Source: an uncultured Paracoccaceae bacterium (GTDB lineage: Bacteria; Pseudomonadota; Alphaproteobacteria; Rhodobacterales; Rhodobacteraceae). Taken from it: a stretch of 22,844 nucleotides of DNA. Both the position numbers and the translations under genes were made by a program. The stretch spans positions 1 to 22,844 of the forward strand of contig OY288177.1 in the NCBI GenBank assembly GCA_958439195.1, in the 5' to 3' direction. Below the pieces are notes generated by a model that saw only the letters and a list, made by a program, of their open reading frames with translations, searched no databases and was not told where the DNA came from. Shown in pieces: positions 1 through 6,474 of this stretch (its first letter is position 1; each line of letters opens with the position of its first letter).

Positions 1-697
1 CCGTCAGGCGCACCGTGACCGTGCCTGCCGCGCCATCTGCCCCGCGCGGATAGCGTTTGCGCTTTTCAATGCGCGCACGAATGGACGCGCCCCAGGACGC
101 GGTGAGGTTGGCGGTTTGGCCCTGCGACAAGGTGGGGGCCTGCGCCTTGCCCCCCGTGCCTGCGACGGCACCATCTCCCGCCCCCGTGGCGGCCTGTGCG
201 GCGCTGGTGTCGGGCGCGGCTGGCTGTGCCGGCCGGGGCGCGGCGGCAGGCTTGGGCGCGGGTGGCGCGGGGCGGGCTTTGGGTTTGATCGCAGGTTCCG
301 GCGCCAGTTCCGGGGCCAGTTCCGGCGCCAATTTTGGCGGCGGTTCTGGTTGCGGGGTGGCGGTGTTGTCGGCTTCTGGCGGGGTATCGGGCTGAACCGG
401 GGCCGGCGGGGTTGGGGTGCCTGGTGGCAGGACCGCCGTCTGTTCGGGCAGCGCGGGGGCAGGGTCTGTCGGCGCGGGCACCAGAGGCGCGGCGGGTATG
501 GATAGGGCCGGCGGGGTATCCCACGCGGCGACCATGTCGGTGATCGCTGGCCCGGCCGCCTGAAGCGAGATCAGGTCTGCCCCGCCCGCCCCGCTGCCAG
601 ATGCGCCCGCAGGATCGGGGCGCAGCGCGAAAGCCCCCAGATGCAACGCAATCGCAACGCTGACAGCGACGACGGCTTGCAGCCGTGCGGCCATCAT
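1..697 (-). CDS. tonB: TonB energy transducer (3' end beyond window)
   Basis: Seen: an open frame from ATGATG at 697 to the window edge. It has a short N-terminal hydrophobic segment (residues about 5-25, LQAVVAVSVAIALHLGAFAL), then a long Pro/Ala/Glu-rich linker including a repeated APEL unit and PKPAAAP-type stretches. The start of the TonB C-terminal domain follows (SWGASIRARIEKRKRYPRGA). About 232 codons are visible and the rest of the C-terminal domain lies outside. Known: TonB is anchored in the inner membrane, spans the periplasm through the Pro-rich linker and passes ExbBD-derived energy to outer-membrane receptors for iron chelates, haem or similar ligands. The start overlaps the end of the preceding exbD-like gene (TGA inside ATGATG), which implies translational coupling. 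The first or second ATG could be used. The cargo is not evident because no receptor gene is in view. Confidence 0.9.
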   Translation of the reverse strand, partial: MMAARLQAVVAVSVAIALHLGAFALRPDPAGASGSGAGGADLISLQAAGPAITDMVAAWDTPPALSIPAAPLVPAPTDPAPALPEQTAVLPPGTPTPPAPVQPDTPPEADNTATPQPEPPPKLAPELAPELAPEPAIKPKARPAPPAPKPAAAPRPAQPAAPDTSAAQAATGAGDGAVAGTGGKAQAPTLSQGQTANLTASWGASIRARIEKRKRYPRGADGAAGTVTVRLT

Positions 698-1114
698 CGT
701 GCCGCCCCCTGCATGGCGACAAGTTCGATCCTGCCAAAGCCAAGGTCGGGCAGGCGCGGCAGCAACCCGCCAGCCTTGCGGCAGGAAGGGCGCCATCGGC
801 GCGCAGGGTCAGGCGGGGCGGGTTGGCGGCGCAATCGGTGGTGGTGCAATGGTCGGCGCGACTGGCGGCCAGCGCGGACAAGGCGGCATCGCCGCGCGCG
901 TCACGATAGCCCAGCAGGCCATCAGCGGCGATGAACAGGGTGAAATCACCCTGCGCTTCGGCCTGTGTCATGGCGTTTGGCGGCGTGACGGCAAAGGGTT
1001 CGGGGCCGTCAGCCGCGCCGCCATCAGGAAGAACACCAGCAGCAGAAAGATCACGTTGATCATCGGCAGAAGGTTTTCTTCCGGCTTGCGGCGGGGGGGA
1101 TCGCGGAAATCCAT
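694..1114 (-). pseudogene. exbD: Second ExbD-type protein, interrupted by two apparent -1 frameshifts
   Basis: Seen: ATG at 1114 opens an ExbD N-terminus (MDFRDPPRRKPEENLLPMIN, then a hydrophobic segment VIFLLLVFFLMAARL). This frame stops at 968 after 48 residues. Continuing without the shift, homology-like sequence moves to another frame near 1010 (EPFAVTPPNAMTQAEAQGDF...) and runs to about 768 (ALPAARLAG). It then moves again to a third frame (LLPRLPDLGFGRIELVAMQG) that ends with TGA at 694, overlapping the tonB start. Restoring one base at each of two GC-rich sites gives a roughly 140-residue protein with normal ExbD layout. Known: ExbD is the single-pass partner of ExbB, and the usually essential membrane Asp corresponds to the LLPMIN region, where this copy has Asn. 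Inference: either two sequencing or assembly deletions, or a decaying duplicate. It lies 4 bases after the intact exbD. Confidence 0.75.
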
Positions 1115-1118
1115 CAGG

Positions 1119-1511
1119 TCATTCCACCAGCAACAGTCGGGTCAGCCCTGCCGCGCCCAGCCTGTCCATCACCAAGACCAGCGCCTGAAGATCGGCCCCG
1201 TCGCGGGCGCGCAGGATGATGGCGTCATCGGGGGATTGCATCATTGCCGCCAGCGCATCCGGCAGTCGATCGGATGCCACAGGGACGCCGTTCAGCGACA
1301 GACCGGACGGGGCAAGTTCCACCAGACGGGGCGGCCCGGCATAGGTGCCGCCGCTGCCGGCCACAGCAAGGGGCAGCGCGCGGTCCACGCCAAAGCGTGA
1401 GGCCAGCATGAAGAAGATCAGCAAGAGAAAGACCACATCAATCATCGGCGTCAGATTGGGGCGCCTGCGCAGACGTGGGGCCGGATCAAAGCGGATCGTT
1501 CTGCGGTTCAT
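1119..1511 (-). CDS. exbD: ExbD biopolymer transport protein
   Basis: The 130-residue product has the ExbD/TolR plan: a short basic cytoplasmic N-terminus (residues 1-20), one membrane helix beginning at LTPMIDVVFLLLIFFMLASRF, and a periplasmic domain of about 85 residues. The Asp in PMIDVVF is the conserved protonatable residue of ExbD/TolR. It works with ExbB as the proton-driven motor for TonB. The gene lies 45 bases after exbB and 4 bases before the second exbD-like gene, as part of one operon ending in tonB. The ribosome binding site in front of this ATG is weak, so translational coupling to exbB is possible. TolR is the main alternative name, but the adjacent TonB with its SWGASIRARIEKRKRYP domain favours ExbD. 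Confidence 0.9.
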   Translation of the reverse strand: MNRRTIRFDPAPRLRRRPNLTPMIDVVFLLLIFFMLASRFGVDRALPLAVAGSGGTYAGPPRLVELAPSGLSLNGVPVASDRLPDALAAMMQSPDDAIILRARDGADLQALVLVMDRLGAAGLTRLLLVE

Positions 1512-1556
1512 GTTGCGGGCCGAAATGGAGGGCTGATTTGCTGGTTGCAGGTTGAA

Positions 1557-2252
1557 TTATTCCGCGGCCTGCCGAAGCGCGGGCCTTTGGCGCGGGCCGT
1601 GCAGGATGCGGGTGGCGGCGTCTTCCATATCGTGGCGCAGGGCATCGACGACGGATTCGAACCATGTCAGCGCCACCTGCGCCGGAATGGCCACGGCCAT
1701 GCCTGCGGCGGTGGTCAAAAGTGCCTCCCATATCCCGCCCGCCAGAAGGGCGGGGTCGGCGCGTGACCCAGCTTCTTGCAGGGTCTGGAAGGCCGCGATC
1801 ATTCCGGTCACAGTGCCCAAAAGGCCAAGCAGCGGGCCGATGGTGGAGGCAAGTTCAAGCCCCCGCAAACCGGCGCGCGCCTGTGCCAAAAGTCCACGGG
1901 CGACGCGGGTTGCCTCGGCCTCGGCGGCATCACGGTCCATCGCGGGATCAAGCGCGCTGTGCATGACGGCATGGGCAAGGCGGGCGCGATGCGACGTGCG
2001 GTTGGACAAAAGGGCCATCGCCTCGGCCGGTTTGTCCTGCGACCACAGGTCCAGCGCGGCGGCGGTGTGGCGGCCGCCGGACCACGCCCCAAAGGACAGA
2101 AGGCGCATGATCTTCCACAGGATGAGGGTGGCCGTCAGCACCGACAAGGCACCAATCGCCCACATGGCCGGGCCGCCCATATGCATGAATGACAAAAGTG
2201 CCGTCGCTGCATTTTCCGGTGCGGCGGCACCAAGTTCGACTACAGGCTCCAT
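1557..2252 (-). CDS. exbB: ExbB (MotA/TolQ/ExbB proton channel family)
   Basis: The 231-residue product has a first membrane helix near residues 25-50 (GPAMWAIGALSVLTATLILW). A cytoplasmic helical domain follows, then the family signature region with two further helices (ELASTIGPLLGLLGTVTGMI and LLTTAAGMAVAIPAQVALTW). ExbB forms the inner-membrane channel that, with ExbD, converts proton-motive force into TonB movement. The frame stays open to an ATG at 2276, but ATG 2252 is preferred. It follows AAGGA at a spacing of seven bases and the resulting N-terminus fits the family. This is the first gene of exbB-exbD-exbD-tonB, and a TTGACA hexamer and tandem repeats lie just upstream. TolQ is the alternative, made less likely by tonB in the same operon. 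Confidence 0.92.
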   Translation of the reverse strand: MEPVVELGAAAPENAATALLSFMHMGGPAMWAIGALSVLTATLILWKIMRLLSFGAWSGGRHTAAALDLWSQDKPAEAMALLSNRTSHRARLAHAVMHSALDPAMDRDAAEAEATRVARGLLAQARAGLRGLELASTIGPLLGLLGTVTGMIAAFQTLQEAGSRADPALLAGGIWEALLTTAAGMAVAIPAQVALTWFESVVDALRHDMEDAATRILHGPRQRPALRQAAE

Positions 2253-2282
2253 TGCATCATCCTTGTGGCAAGCCATTGGCCT

Positions 2283-2307
2283 ACGATTGGACGATTGGCC
2301 TTGTCAA
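2283..2307 (-). promoter_or_regulatory. Candidate promoter region of the exbB operon with tandem 8-bp repeat
   Basis: On the minus strand TTGACA (2307-2302) is a perfect -35 hexamer 50 bases before the exbB start. It is followed directly by CCAATCGT repeated twice (2298-2283). No convincing -10 is present at 16-18 bases (GTAGGC at 17), so the promoter may need an activator, or the repeat may be a regulator site. I do not recognise a Fur, Irr or RirA consensus in it. Confidence 0.4.
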
Positions 2308-2340
2308 CGCCAGAGCGGCGGGTGCCGAACGGATGACTGT

Positions 2341-2372
2341 CCCTGCTCAGCGCCCGATGGTCGCGGGCAGGG
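2341..2372 (-). terminator. Hairpin after the sugar ABC operon (weak terminator candidate)
   Basis: A GCCCG/CGGGC stem with a seven-base loop (2352-2368) has an outer CCCTG/CAGGG pairing next to it. It lies 18 bases beyond the stop of the ATPase gene, which is the last gene of the sugar transporter operon. There is no T-tract after it on the minus strand, so it may be a Rho-type end or an RNA-stabilising hairpin. Confidence 0.3.
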
Positions 2373-2389
2373 CGCGGCACATCGGGTTT

Positions 2390-3151
2390 TCACGCCACTT
2401 CGGCAACGCCCTTTACCCCGGTGATATAGGACACGATGTCGTTTCCATCCGTCTCGTCCTTGCGCAACGACGCGACGATCCGGCCGCGCCGGAAAACGAC
2501 GATCCGGTCCACCAGATCAAAGACCTGACGCAGATTGTGGGAAATCAGGATCAGCGGCACGCCCCGATCCTTTAGCCCGCGGATGATGTTTTCCACCTGC
2601 GCGGTTTCCTGCACGCCCAGCGCGGCGGTGGGTTCGTCCATGATCACCAGCTTTGACGCAAAGGCCGCCGTGCGCGCGATGGCCACGCATTGCCGCTGCC
2701 CGCCCGACATATTCCGGATCGGGTTGTCCACATTCGGGATCTTGACCGCGGTGGTCTTAAGCGCCTCAAGCGTGCGTTCGCGCATCTGTTTGCGGTCAAG
2801 TATGGAAAACGGGCCAAGGCGAAAGCGAAACAGTTCGCGCCCCAGGAAAAGGTTCGACGGCACATCCAGATCATCGGCCAGGGCAAGCGTCTGGAACACC
2901 GTTTCGATCCCGGCTTCGCGTGCCTCAAGCGGGCCGGCAAAATTTACTTCGCGCCCGTCCAGCAGGATCTGACCCGCGCTTTTTTGTTCCACCGCCGTGA
3001 TCTGACGCACAAAGGTGGATTTACCGGCACCGTTATCACCCACGACCGCCACATGTTCACCCTTGCGCAGGATGAAATCGGCATCCTCAAGCGCATGGAC
3101 ACCGCCATAGCGTTTGGTCAGGCCGCGTGTTTCCAGAACGATATCGTCCAT
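2390..3151 (-). CDS. CUT2-type sugar/cyclitol ABC transporter ATPase (FrcA-like)
   Basis: The product is a single nucleotide-binding domain of 253 residues. It has Walker A GDNGAGKST (38-46), Q-loop Gln87, signature MSGGQRQ (148-154), Walker B LVIMDEPTA (168-176) and H-loop His205. Most CUT2 importers (ribose, galactose) use a double-length ATPase, whereas the FrcA fructose type and several inositol/rhizopine-type systems use this short form. The protein energises uptake through the permease encoded 4 bases upstream, with the binding protein further upstream. It is the last gene of its operon. The substrate cannot be read from the ATPase; the neighbouring genes suggest an inositol-like compound. 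The start is ATG 3151, the only one before the conserved LETRGLTKRYGG motif. Confidence 0.9.
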   Translation of the reverse strand: MDDIVLETRGLTKRYGGVHALEDADFILRKGEHVAVVGDNGAGKSTFVRQITAVEQKSAGQILLDGREVNFAGPLEAREAGIETVFQTLALADDLDVPSNLFLGRELFRFRLGPFSILDRKQMRERTLEALKTTAVKIPNVDNPIRNMSGGQRQCVAIARTAAFASKLVIMDEPTAALGVQETAQVENIIRGLKDRGVPLILISHNLRQVFDLVDRIVVFRRGRIVASLRKDETDGNDIVSYITGVKGVAEVA

Positions 3152-3155
3152 GTGA

Positions 3156-4226
3156 TTACCCCCGCACGCGGCTGCGTTGCCGCCATTGATCCAGAACCAC
3201 GGCCGCCACGATGATGATGCCCTTCACCATTTCCTGATAATAGGCATCCAGCTTGAGGAACGTGAAACCCGAGATGATGACACCAAAAATCAGCGCACCC
3301 AGCACAGTGCCAAGGATCGATCCCCGGCCACCCGACAGGGAAATGCCGCCGATCACTGCCATTGCGATGGCATCCAGTTCATACATCACCCCCATGCCAG
3401 CCTGCGCCGTCAGGTTCTTTGACGACAGCACCACGGCGGCCAGCGCGGCCAACGTGCCTGCGATGGTGTAGACCAGCACCTTATGGGCGTTGACGTTGAT
3501 ACCCGACATGCGGGCCGCCGCCTCGTTAGAGCCGATGGCATAGCAATGCTTGCCATAGCGGGTGTAGGTCATCACGCAGTGGAACAGAAGCGCCAGCGCC
3601 ACGAAGATCAGCACCGGGTTCATGCCCTGGCCGATGGCGGAATACTGTTCTGTGGGAAAGGAAATGGGGTTGCCCTTTGACCACCATTTCGCCGCGCCGC
3701 GCGCGGTGACCATCATGCCCAGCGTGGCGATGAAAGGCGGGATGCGGGTATAGGCGATCAGCGCGCCGTTGATGAAACCCGCCACCAATCCGCAAACGAG
3801 GCCCACAAGCAAAGGCACCAGAACCGGCAGGTCCATCAGCCCTTCGCCGAAGATGGCCTTTGGGTTGGGATTGCCGTTCACCATCGCGGTCTGCGCAAAG
3901 CTCATGGCGACCATGGCGGTGACCCCGACGATGGACCCCGACGACAGGTCGATCCCGCCGGTGATGATGACCTGTGTCACGCCCAGCGCGATGATCCCGA
4001 CGATGGATACCTGAAGGATGATGATGGACAGGCGCTGATTGTTGAACAGCGTGTCCACGTTGTCGCGGGTGTTGAACAGGAAGCTGTCGCCCATGAACAC
4101 ACGGCCGATCAGTTCAAAAACCACCACGATCAGCACAAGCGCCAGAAAGACGTTAAGCTCCTGCGGGCGCTCCTTCTTGCGCGGGTCGTATTTCAACCCG
4201 CCAAGCCCGTGCGAGGCCTCTGTCAT
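3156..4226 (-). CDS. CUT2-type sugar/cyclitol ABC transporter permease (FrcC-like)
   Basis: The 356-residue integral membrane protein belongs to the BPD_transp_2 family. About ten hydrophobic helices are visible after a hydrophilic N-terminus of about 25 residues. The family stretch GIDLSSGSIVGVTAMVAMSF is clear, and further on comes GGISLSGGRGSILGTVLGAL. It forms the inner-membrane channel for the substrate delivered by the binding protein encoded upstream. The frame also has an ATG at 4232, but that abuts the GGGGGAG ribosome binding site. The second ATG (4226) sits six bases beyond it, so I take 4226 as the start. The ATPase gene follows after 4 bases, and a strong hairpin lies between this gene and the binding-protein gene. 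Confidence 0.9.
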   Translation of the reverse strand: MTEASHGLGGLKYDPRKKERPQELNVFLALVLIVVVFELIGRVFMGDSFLFNTRDNVDTLFNNQRLSIIILQVSIVGIIALGVTQVIITGGIDLSSGSIVGVTAMVAMSFAQTAMVNGNPNPKAIFGEGLMDLPVLVPLLVGLVCGLVAGFINGALIAYTRIPPFIATLGMMVTARGAAKWWSKGNPISFPTEQYSAIGQGMNPVLIFVALALLFHCVMTYTRYGKHCYAIGSNEAAARMSGINVNAHKVLVYTIAGTLAALAAVVLSSKNLTAQAGMGVMYELDAIAMAVIGGISLSGGRGSILGTVLGALIFGVIISGFTFLKLDAYYQEMVKGIIIVAAVVLDQWRQRSRVRG

Positions 4227-4292
4227 GGTCATCTCCCCCTATCGAAATGATCGGTCATGCGTCCCCGATGCGCGCGCACCGGCAAGAGGCAA

Positions 4293-4316
4293 GGGGCGGC
4301 CCGTCAAGGCCGCCCC
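4293..4316 (-). promoter_or_regulatory. Intercistronic stem-loop between binding protein and permease genes
   Basis: A perfect 9-bp stem, GGGGCGGCC / GGCCGCCCC, has a six-base loop and lies in the 106-base gap after the binding-protein stop. No T-run follows. Hairpins at this place commonly protect the upstream mRNA and lower downstream expression, giving excess binding protein over permease. That role is inferred here. Confidence 0.6.
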
Positions 4317-4332
4317 CACAAGGTCAAAGACC

Positions 4333-5274
4333 TTAGTTCTTGGCCAGATAGTCGCCGATGTTTGCCGGCGTCACCAGTTGGAACGGGATATAGACCTTGG
4401 ATTCCACGGCCTCGCCCTTGGACAGCTTGATGGCTGCGTCCAGCGCGCCCGCGCCCTGCCCTGCGGCATCCTGGAACACGGTGACATCCAGATCGCCCGC
4501 CTGCATCGCGGCCAGCGCGTCCTGTGTGGCGTCGACACCGCTGACAATGACGCTGGCCATGTCGATGCCTGCGGCCTTCATCGCCTGGATCGCGCCGATG
4601 GCCATTTCGTCGTTATTGGCGATGACACCGTCAAATTCCGCCCCGGCCGACAGCCAGTTCGTCATCAGCGATTGCGCCTGATCGCGCGACCAGTTCGCGG
4701 TCTGCTGGTCGATCACATTGATCGTGACCGGGCATTCGCCCGCTTCGATCACGTCATAGATGTTCTGGGTGCGCTGCACGGCGGCCTGGTTCGACAACTC
4801 GCCTTGCAGGACATAGACGTCAACAGCCGTCTCGCCCGCTTCGGCCCAGAGACGGCACATTTCCTTGACCCCTTGCGAGCTGGAGTCGGTTTCATTCGAC
4901 GCGACAAAGGCCTGCTTTTCGGGCAGCGTATCCACGTTGATCGGCTGGCGGTTCACATAGACCAGCGGCACGCCTGCGGCGGCGGCAGCATCCGACATGG
5001 CCTGCGTGGCGTTGGTATCGACCGGGTTCACGATGATGGCCGCGACGCCCGAGGCGATGAAGTTGTTGATCTGGTCCAACTGCTTGGCCACATCATTCTG
5101 GGCGTCTTCGACCTGCAGGTTCACGCCCAGCGTTTCGCCCTGCGCGATCATGCCGTTGCGCAACACGGTCAGGAAGTTGTCGTCGAACGCGGCCATCGAC
5201 ACGCCGATATCTTGCGCCATGGCGGTGGTGCCCATCAGGCAGGCAATGCCTGCGGCGATCAGGGTTTTCTTCAT
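4333..5274 (-). CDS. Periplasmic sugar/rhizopine-type binding protein of ABC importer
   Basis: The 313-residue product has a signal peptide (MKKTLIAAGIACLMGTTAMA, cleavage likely before QD at 21) and a Peripla_BP_4/RbsB-type two-lobed domain starting DIGVSMAAFDDNFLTVLRNGM. Family landmarks include VAAIIVNPVDTNAT, VPLVYVNRQP, FDGVIANNDEMAIGAI and VSGVDATQDAL. These resemble inositol- and rhizopine-binding proteins (IbpA, MocB) at least as much as ribose or fructose ones. The frame opens earlier at 5346, but ATG 5274 follows GGAGGA and begins the signal peptide. This is the first gene of binding protein-permease-ATPase. A 16-bp palindrome typical of LacI-family operators lies about 150 bases upstream, along with a CGGGTG/CACCCG hairpin (5361-5378) in the leader. 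The exact substrate is unproven. Confidence 0.88.
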   Translation of the reverse strand: MKKTLIAAGIACLMGTTAMAQDIGVSMAAFDDNFLTVLRNGMIAQGETLGVNLQVEDAQNDVAKQLDQINNFIASGVAAIIVNPVDTNATQAMSDAAAAAGVPLVYVNRQPINVDTLPEKQAFVASNETDSSSQGVKEMCRLWAEAGETAVDVYVLQGELSNQAAVQRTQNIYDVIEAGECPVTINVIDQQTANWSRDQAQSLMTNWLSAGAEFDGVIANNDEMAIGAIQAMKAAGIDMASVIVSGVDATQDALAAMQAGDLDVTVFQDAAGQGAGALDAAIKLSKGEAVESKVYIPFQLVTPANIGDYLAKN

Positions 5275-5421
5275 TTTCTCTCTCTCCTCCCAGTTGATGC
5301 CGGTCATGGTGCCATGCCCGGCGAGATCGTCTGTCGTATCCTTCATCCAGCTTGCGGCAGCGGGTGTCCTCCCACCCGGTGCCGAAGGCTGAAGAAGTTA
5401 GTCCCGGTCGTCAACCAAATT

Positions 5422-5437
5422 TTGCAACCGGTTGCAA
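5422..5437. promoter_or_regulatory. LacI-family operator upstream of the binding-protein gene
   Basis: TTGCAACCGGTTGCAA is a perfect 16-bp palindrome with a central CCGG, the classic form of LacI/GalR-family operators. It lies in the 192-base gap between the TIM-barrel gene and the binding-protein gene. The LacI-type regulator encoded at 6466-7497 is the obvious candidate ligand. Recognition is inferred, not shown. Confidence 0.7.
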
Positions 5438-5466
5438 GCCAAGCCTTGCGCCAAGACGGCGCGCAT

Positions 5467-6318
5467 TCACGCCATCCCCTTGCGCAGGTAATCCATGCTG
5501 GCCGCAAGCGCCGGGGCCGGATTGGACAGCGCATGGACAGAGGGCGCAAAGGGTTCATAACTGATCGGTCCGGCATATCCGCCCGCCCGCAGCGCACGGA
5601 TTTGCGCGACATTGCCCAACACATCATCGGCATCGACCAGCACACGATGCGGATCGCGCATGTCATCCAGCGGGATCATGTCCTTGACGCCCGAAACGTG
5701 GACGATCCCCGTCAAATCCGGGAAGATCGGGCCAAACCCAGCCAGTGCATGGTGAAAGGTGTCATGCACCATGAACAAAGTGCCGACACCGCCCACCGCA
5801 TCAATCGCATCGGCCAGCACATCCTTGTGGCGCAAAGAACAGACGGCAAAGCCCAACGGTTCGACCATCGCCTTCAACCCATGCGCCCTGAGCATCGGAA
5901 GAATGTCCCGCAGCGCAGTTTCGGTGACTTTGCGGCTTTGGCCCCGGTCGGTGGCCACGCCATCATTGCGCGGGATCAGCGACACGGCCTCGGCCCCTGC
6001 CGCCGCCGCGATCTGCATCAAGGCATCGGCCTCGGCGGCTTTGGCATCGGACCAGTCGTTGAACATCTTGACCTCGGCCAGCGCCAGAACACGCAGACCG
6101 CGCAAACGGACAGCGGCCCCGACCTTTGCCGGATCGGCACCGCCGAACAGCGGGCCGGGCAGGTCGTTGCGGTATTCCACGCCCACACAGCCAAGCCCGG
6201 CAGCAAGGTCGGCAAAGGCCTCCCAACCCAGGTTCGGCGCGGTCATGTGGTTCAGCGCGAAAGGCAGCATCGGTTTGATTTCCTCAATACGGGCGGCGGG
6301 CTGGATTGCCTGATTCAT
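5467..6318 (-). CDS. Sugar phosphate isomerase/epimerase-type TIM-barrel protein (IolE/IolI/MocC-like)
   Basis: The 283-residue product belongs to the xylose isomerase-like TIM-barrel superfamily (AP_endonuc_2). The four metal-ligand positions of this superfamily are visible: Glu153 in VEPLGF, Asp186 in MVHDTFHH, His207 in VHVSGVKD and Glu255 in SYEPF. Members act on sugars, hydroxypyruvate or inositol-derived ketones; IolE, IolI and MocC belong here. Beside a possible rhizopine-type importer, an inosose dehydratase or isomerase role is plausible but not proven. Starts at 6318 and 6270 are both possible. The second (MLPFALNHMT) has GAGGA ten bases upstream and matches the usual length of homologues as I know them. 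The gene has its own leader containing two inverted repeats. Confidence 0.8.
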   Translation of the reverse strand: MNQAIQPAARIEEIKPMLPFALNHMTAPNLGWEAFADLAAGLGCVGVEYRNDLPGPLFGGADPAKVGAAVRLRGLRVLALAEVKMFNDWSDAKAAEADALMQIAAAAGAEAVSLIPRNDGVATDRGQSRKVTETALRDILPMLRAHGLKAMVEPLGFAVCSLRHKDVLADAIDAVGGVGTLFMVHDTFHHALAGFGPIFPDLTGIVHVSGVKDMIPLDDMRDPHRVLVDADDVLGNVAQIRALRAGGYAGPISYEPFAPSVHALSNPAPALAASMDYLRKGMA

Positions 6319-6337
6319 GCCAGATCTTCGGAGTAAT

Positions 6338-6351
6338 GGAATATTTGTTCC
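6338..6351. promoter_or_regulatory. Inverted repeat GGAA-N6-TTCC upstream of the TIM-barrel gene
   Basis: GGAATATTTGTTCC (6338-6351) extends to ATGGAA/TTCCAT at 6336-6353 and lies 20 bases before the 6318 start. A near copy, AGAATAATTGTTCT, sits in the desaturase promoter region at 7584-7597. A GGAA-N6-TTCC motif has been reported for the rhizobial inositol regulator IolR (recalled, not checked). Confidence 0.55.
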
Positions 6352-6415
6352 ATCAAAGCGGATTCGTGTCCAGAACATTCTCGGCGCGCACATTCCGCCG
6401 GAAACCGGCCAGAAC

Positions 6416-6431
6416 TGACGAATTTTCGTCA
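6416..6431. promoter_or_regulatory. Inverted repeat TGACGAA-TT-TTCGTCA
   Basis: A perfect 7-bp inverted repeat with a two-base centre lies between the end of the LacI-type gene and the start of the TIM-barrel gene. The same half-sites recur at 7516-7522 and 7539-7545 in front of the LacI-type gene, in everted order with a 16-base spacer. Confidence 0.55.
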
Positions 6432-6448
6432 CATCAAGCGCGAAACAG

Positions 6449-6474
6449 CCCGTCAGATCGACCCGTCAGATCGA
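6449..6474. repeat. 13-bp perfect tandem duplication over the regulator stop codon
   Basis: CCCGTCAGATCGA occurs twice head to tail (6449-6461 and 6462-6474). The stop codon of the LacI-type gene (6466-6468) lies in the second copy. This looks like a small slippage duplication that added no coding change beyond the last codons. Confidence 0.8.

Noticed and set aside
66..971. A 301-codon minus-strand frame starting MTQAEAQGDF
   Set aside because: Only its first part (to about 768) is the middle of the broken exbD. The rest is an out-of-frame reading of tonB, so it is not one protein.
4039..6336. A 765-codon open frame on the plus strand, antisense to the permease, binding-protein and TIM-barrel genes
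   Set aside because: It spans three genes with clear domains on the other strand, has His/Arg-rich low-complexity composition typical of antisense frames in GC-rich DNA, and no ribosome binding site or domain.
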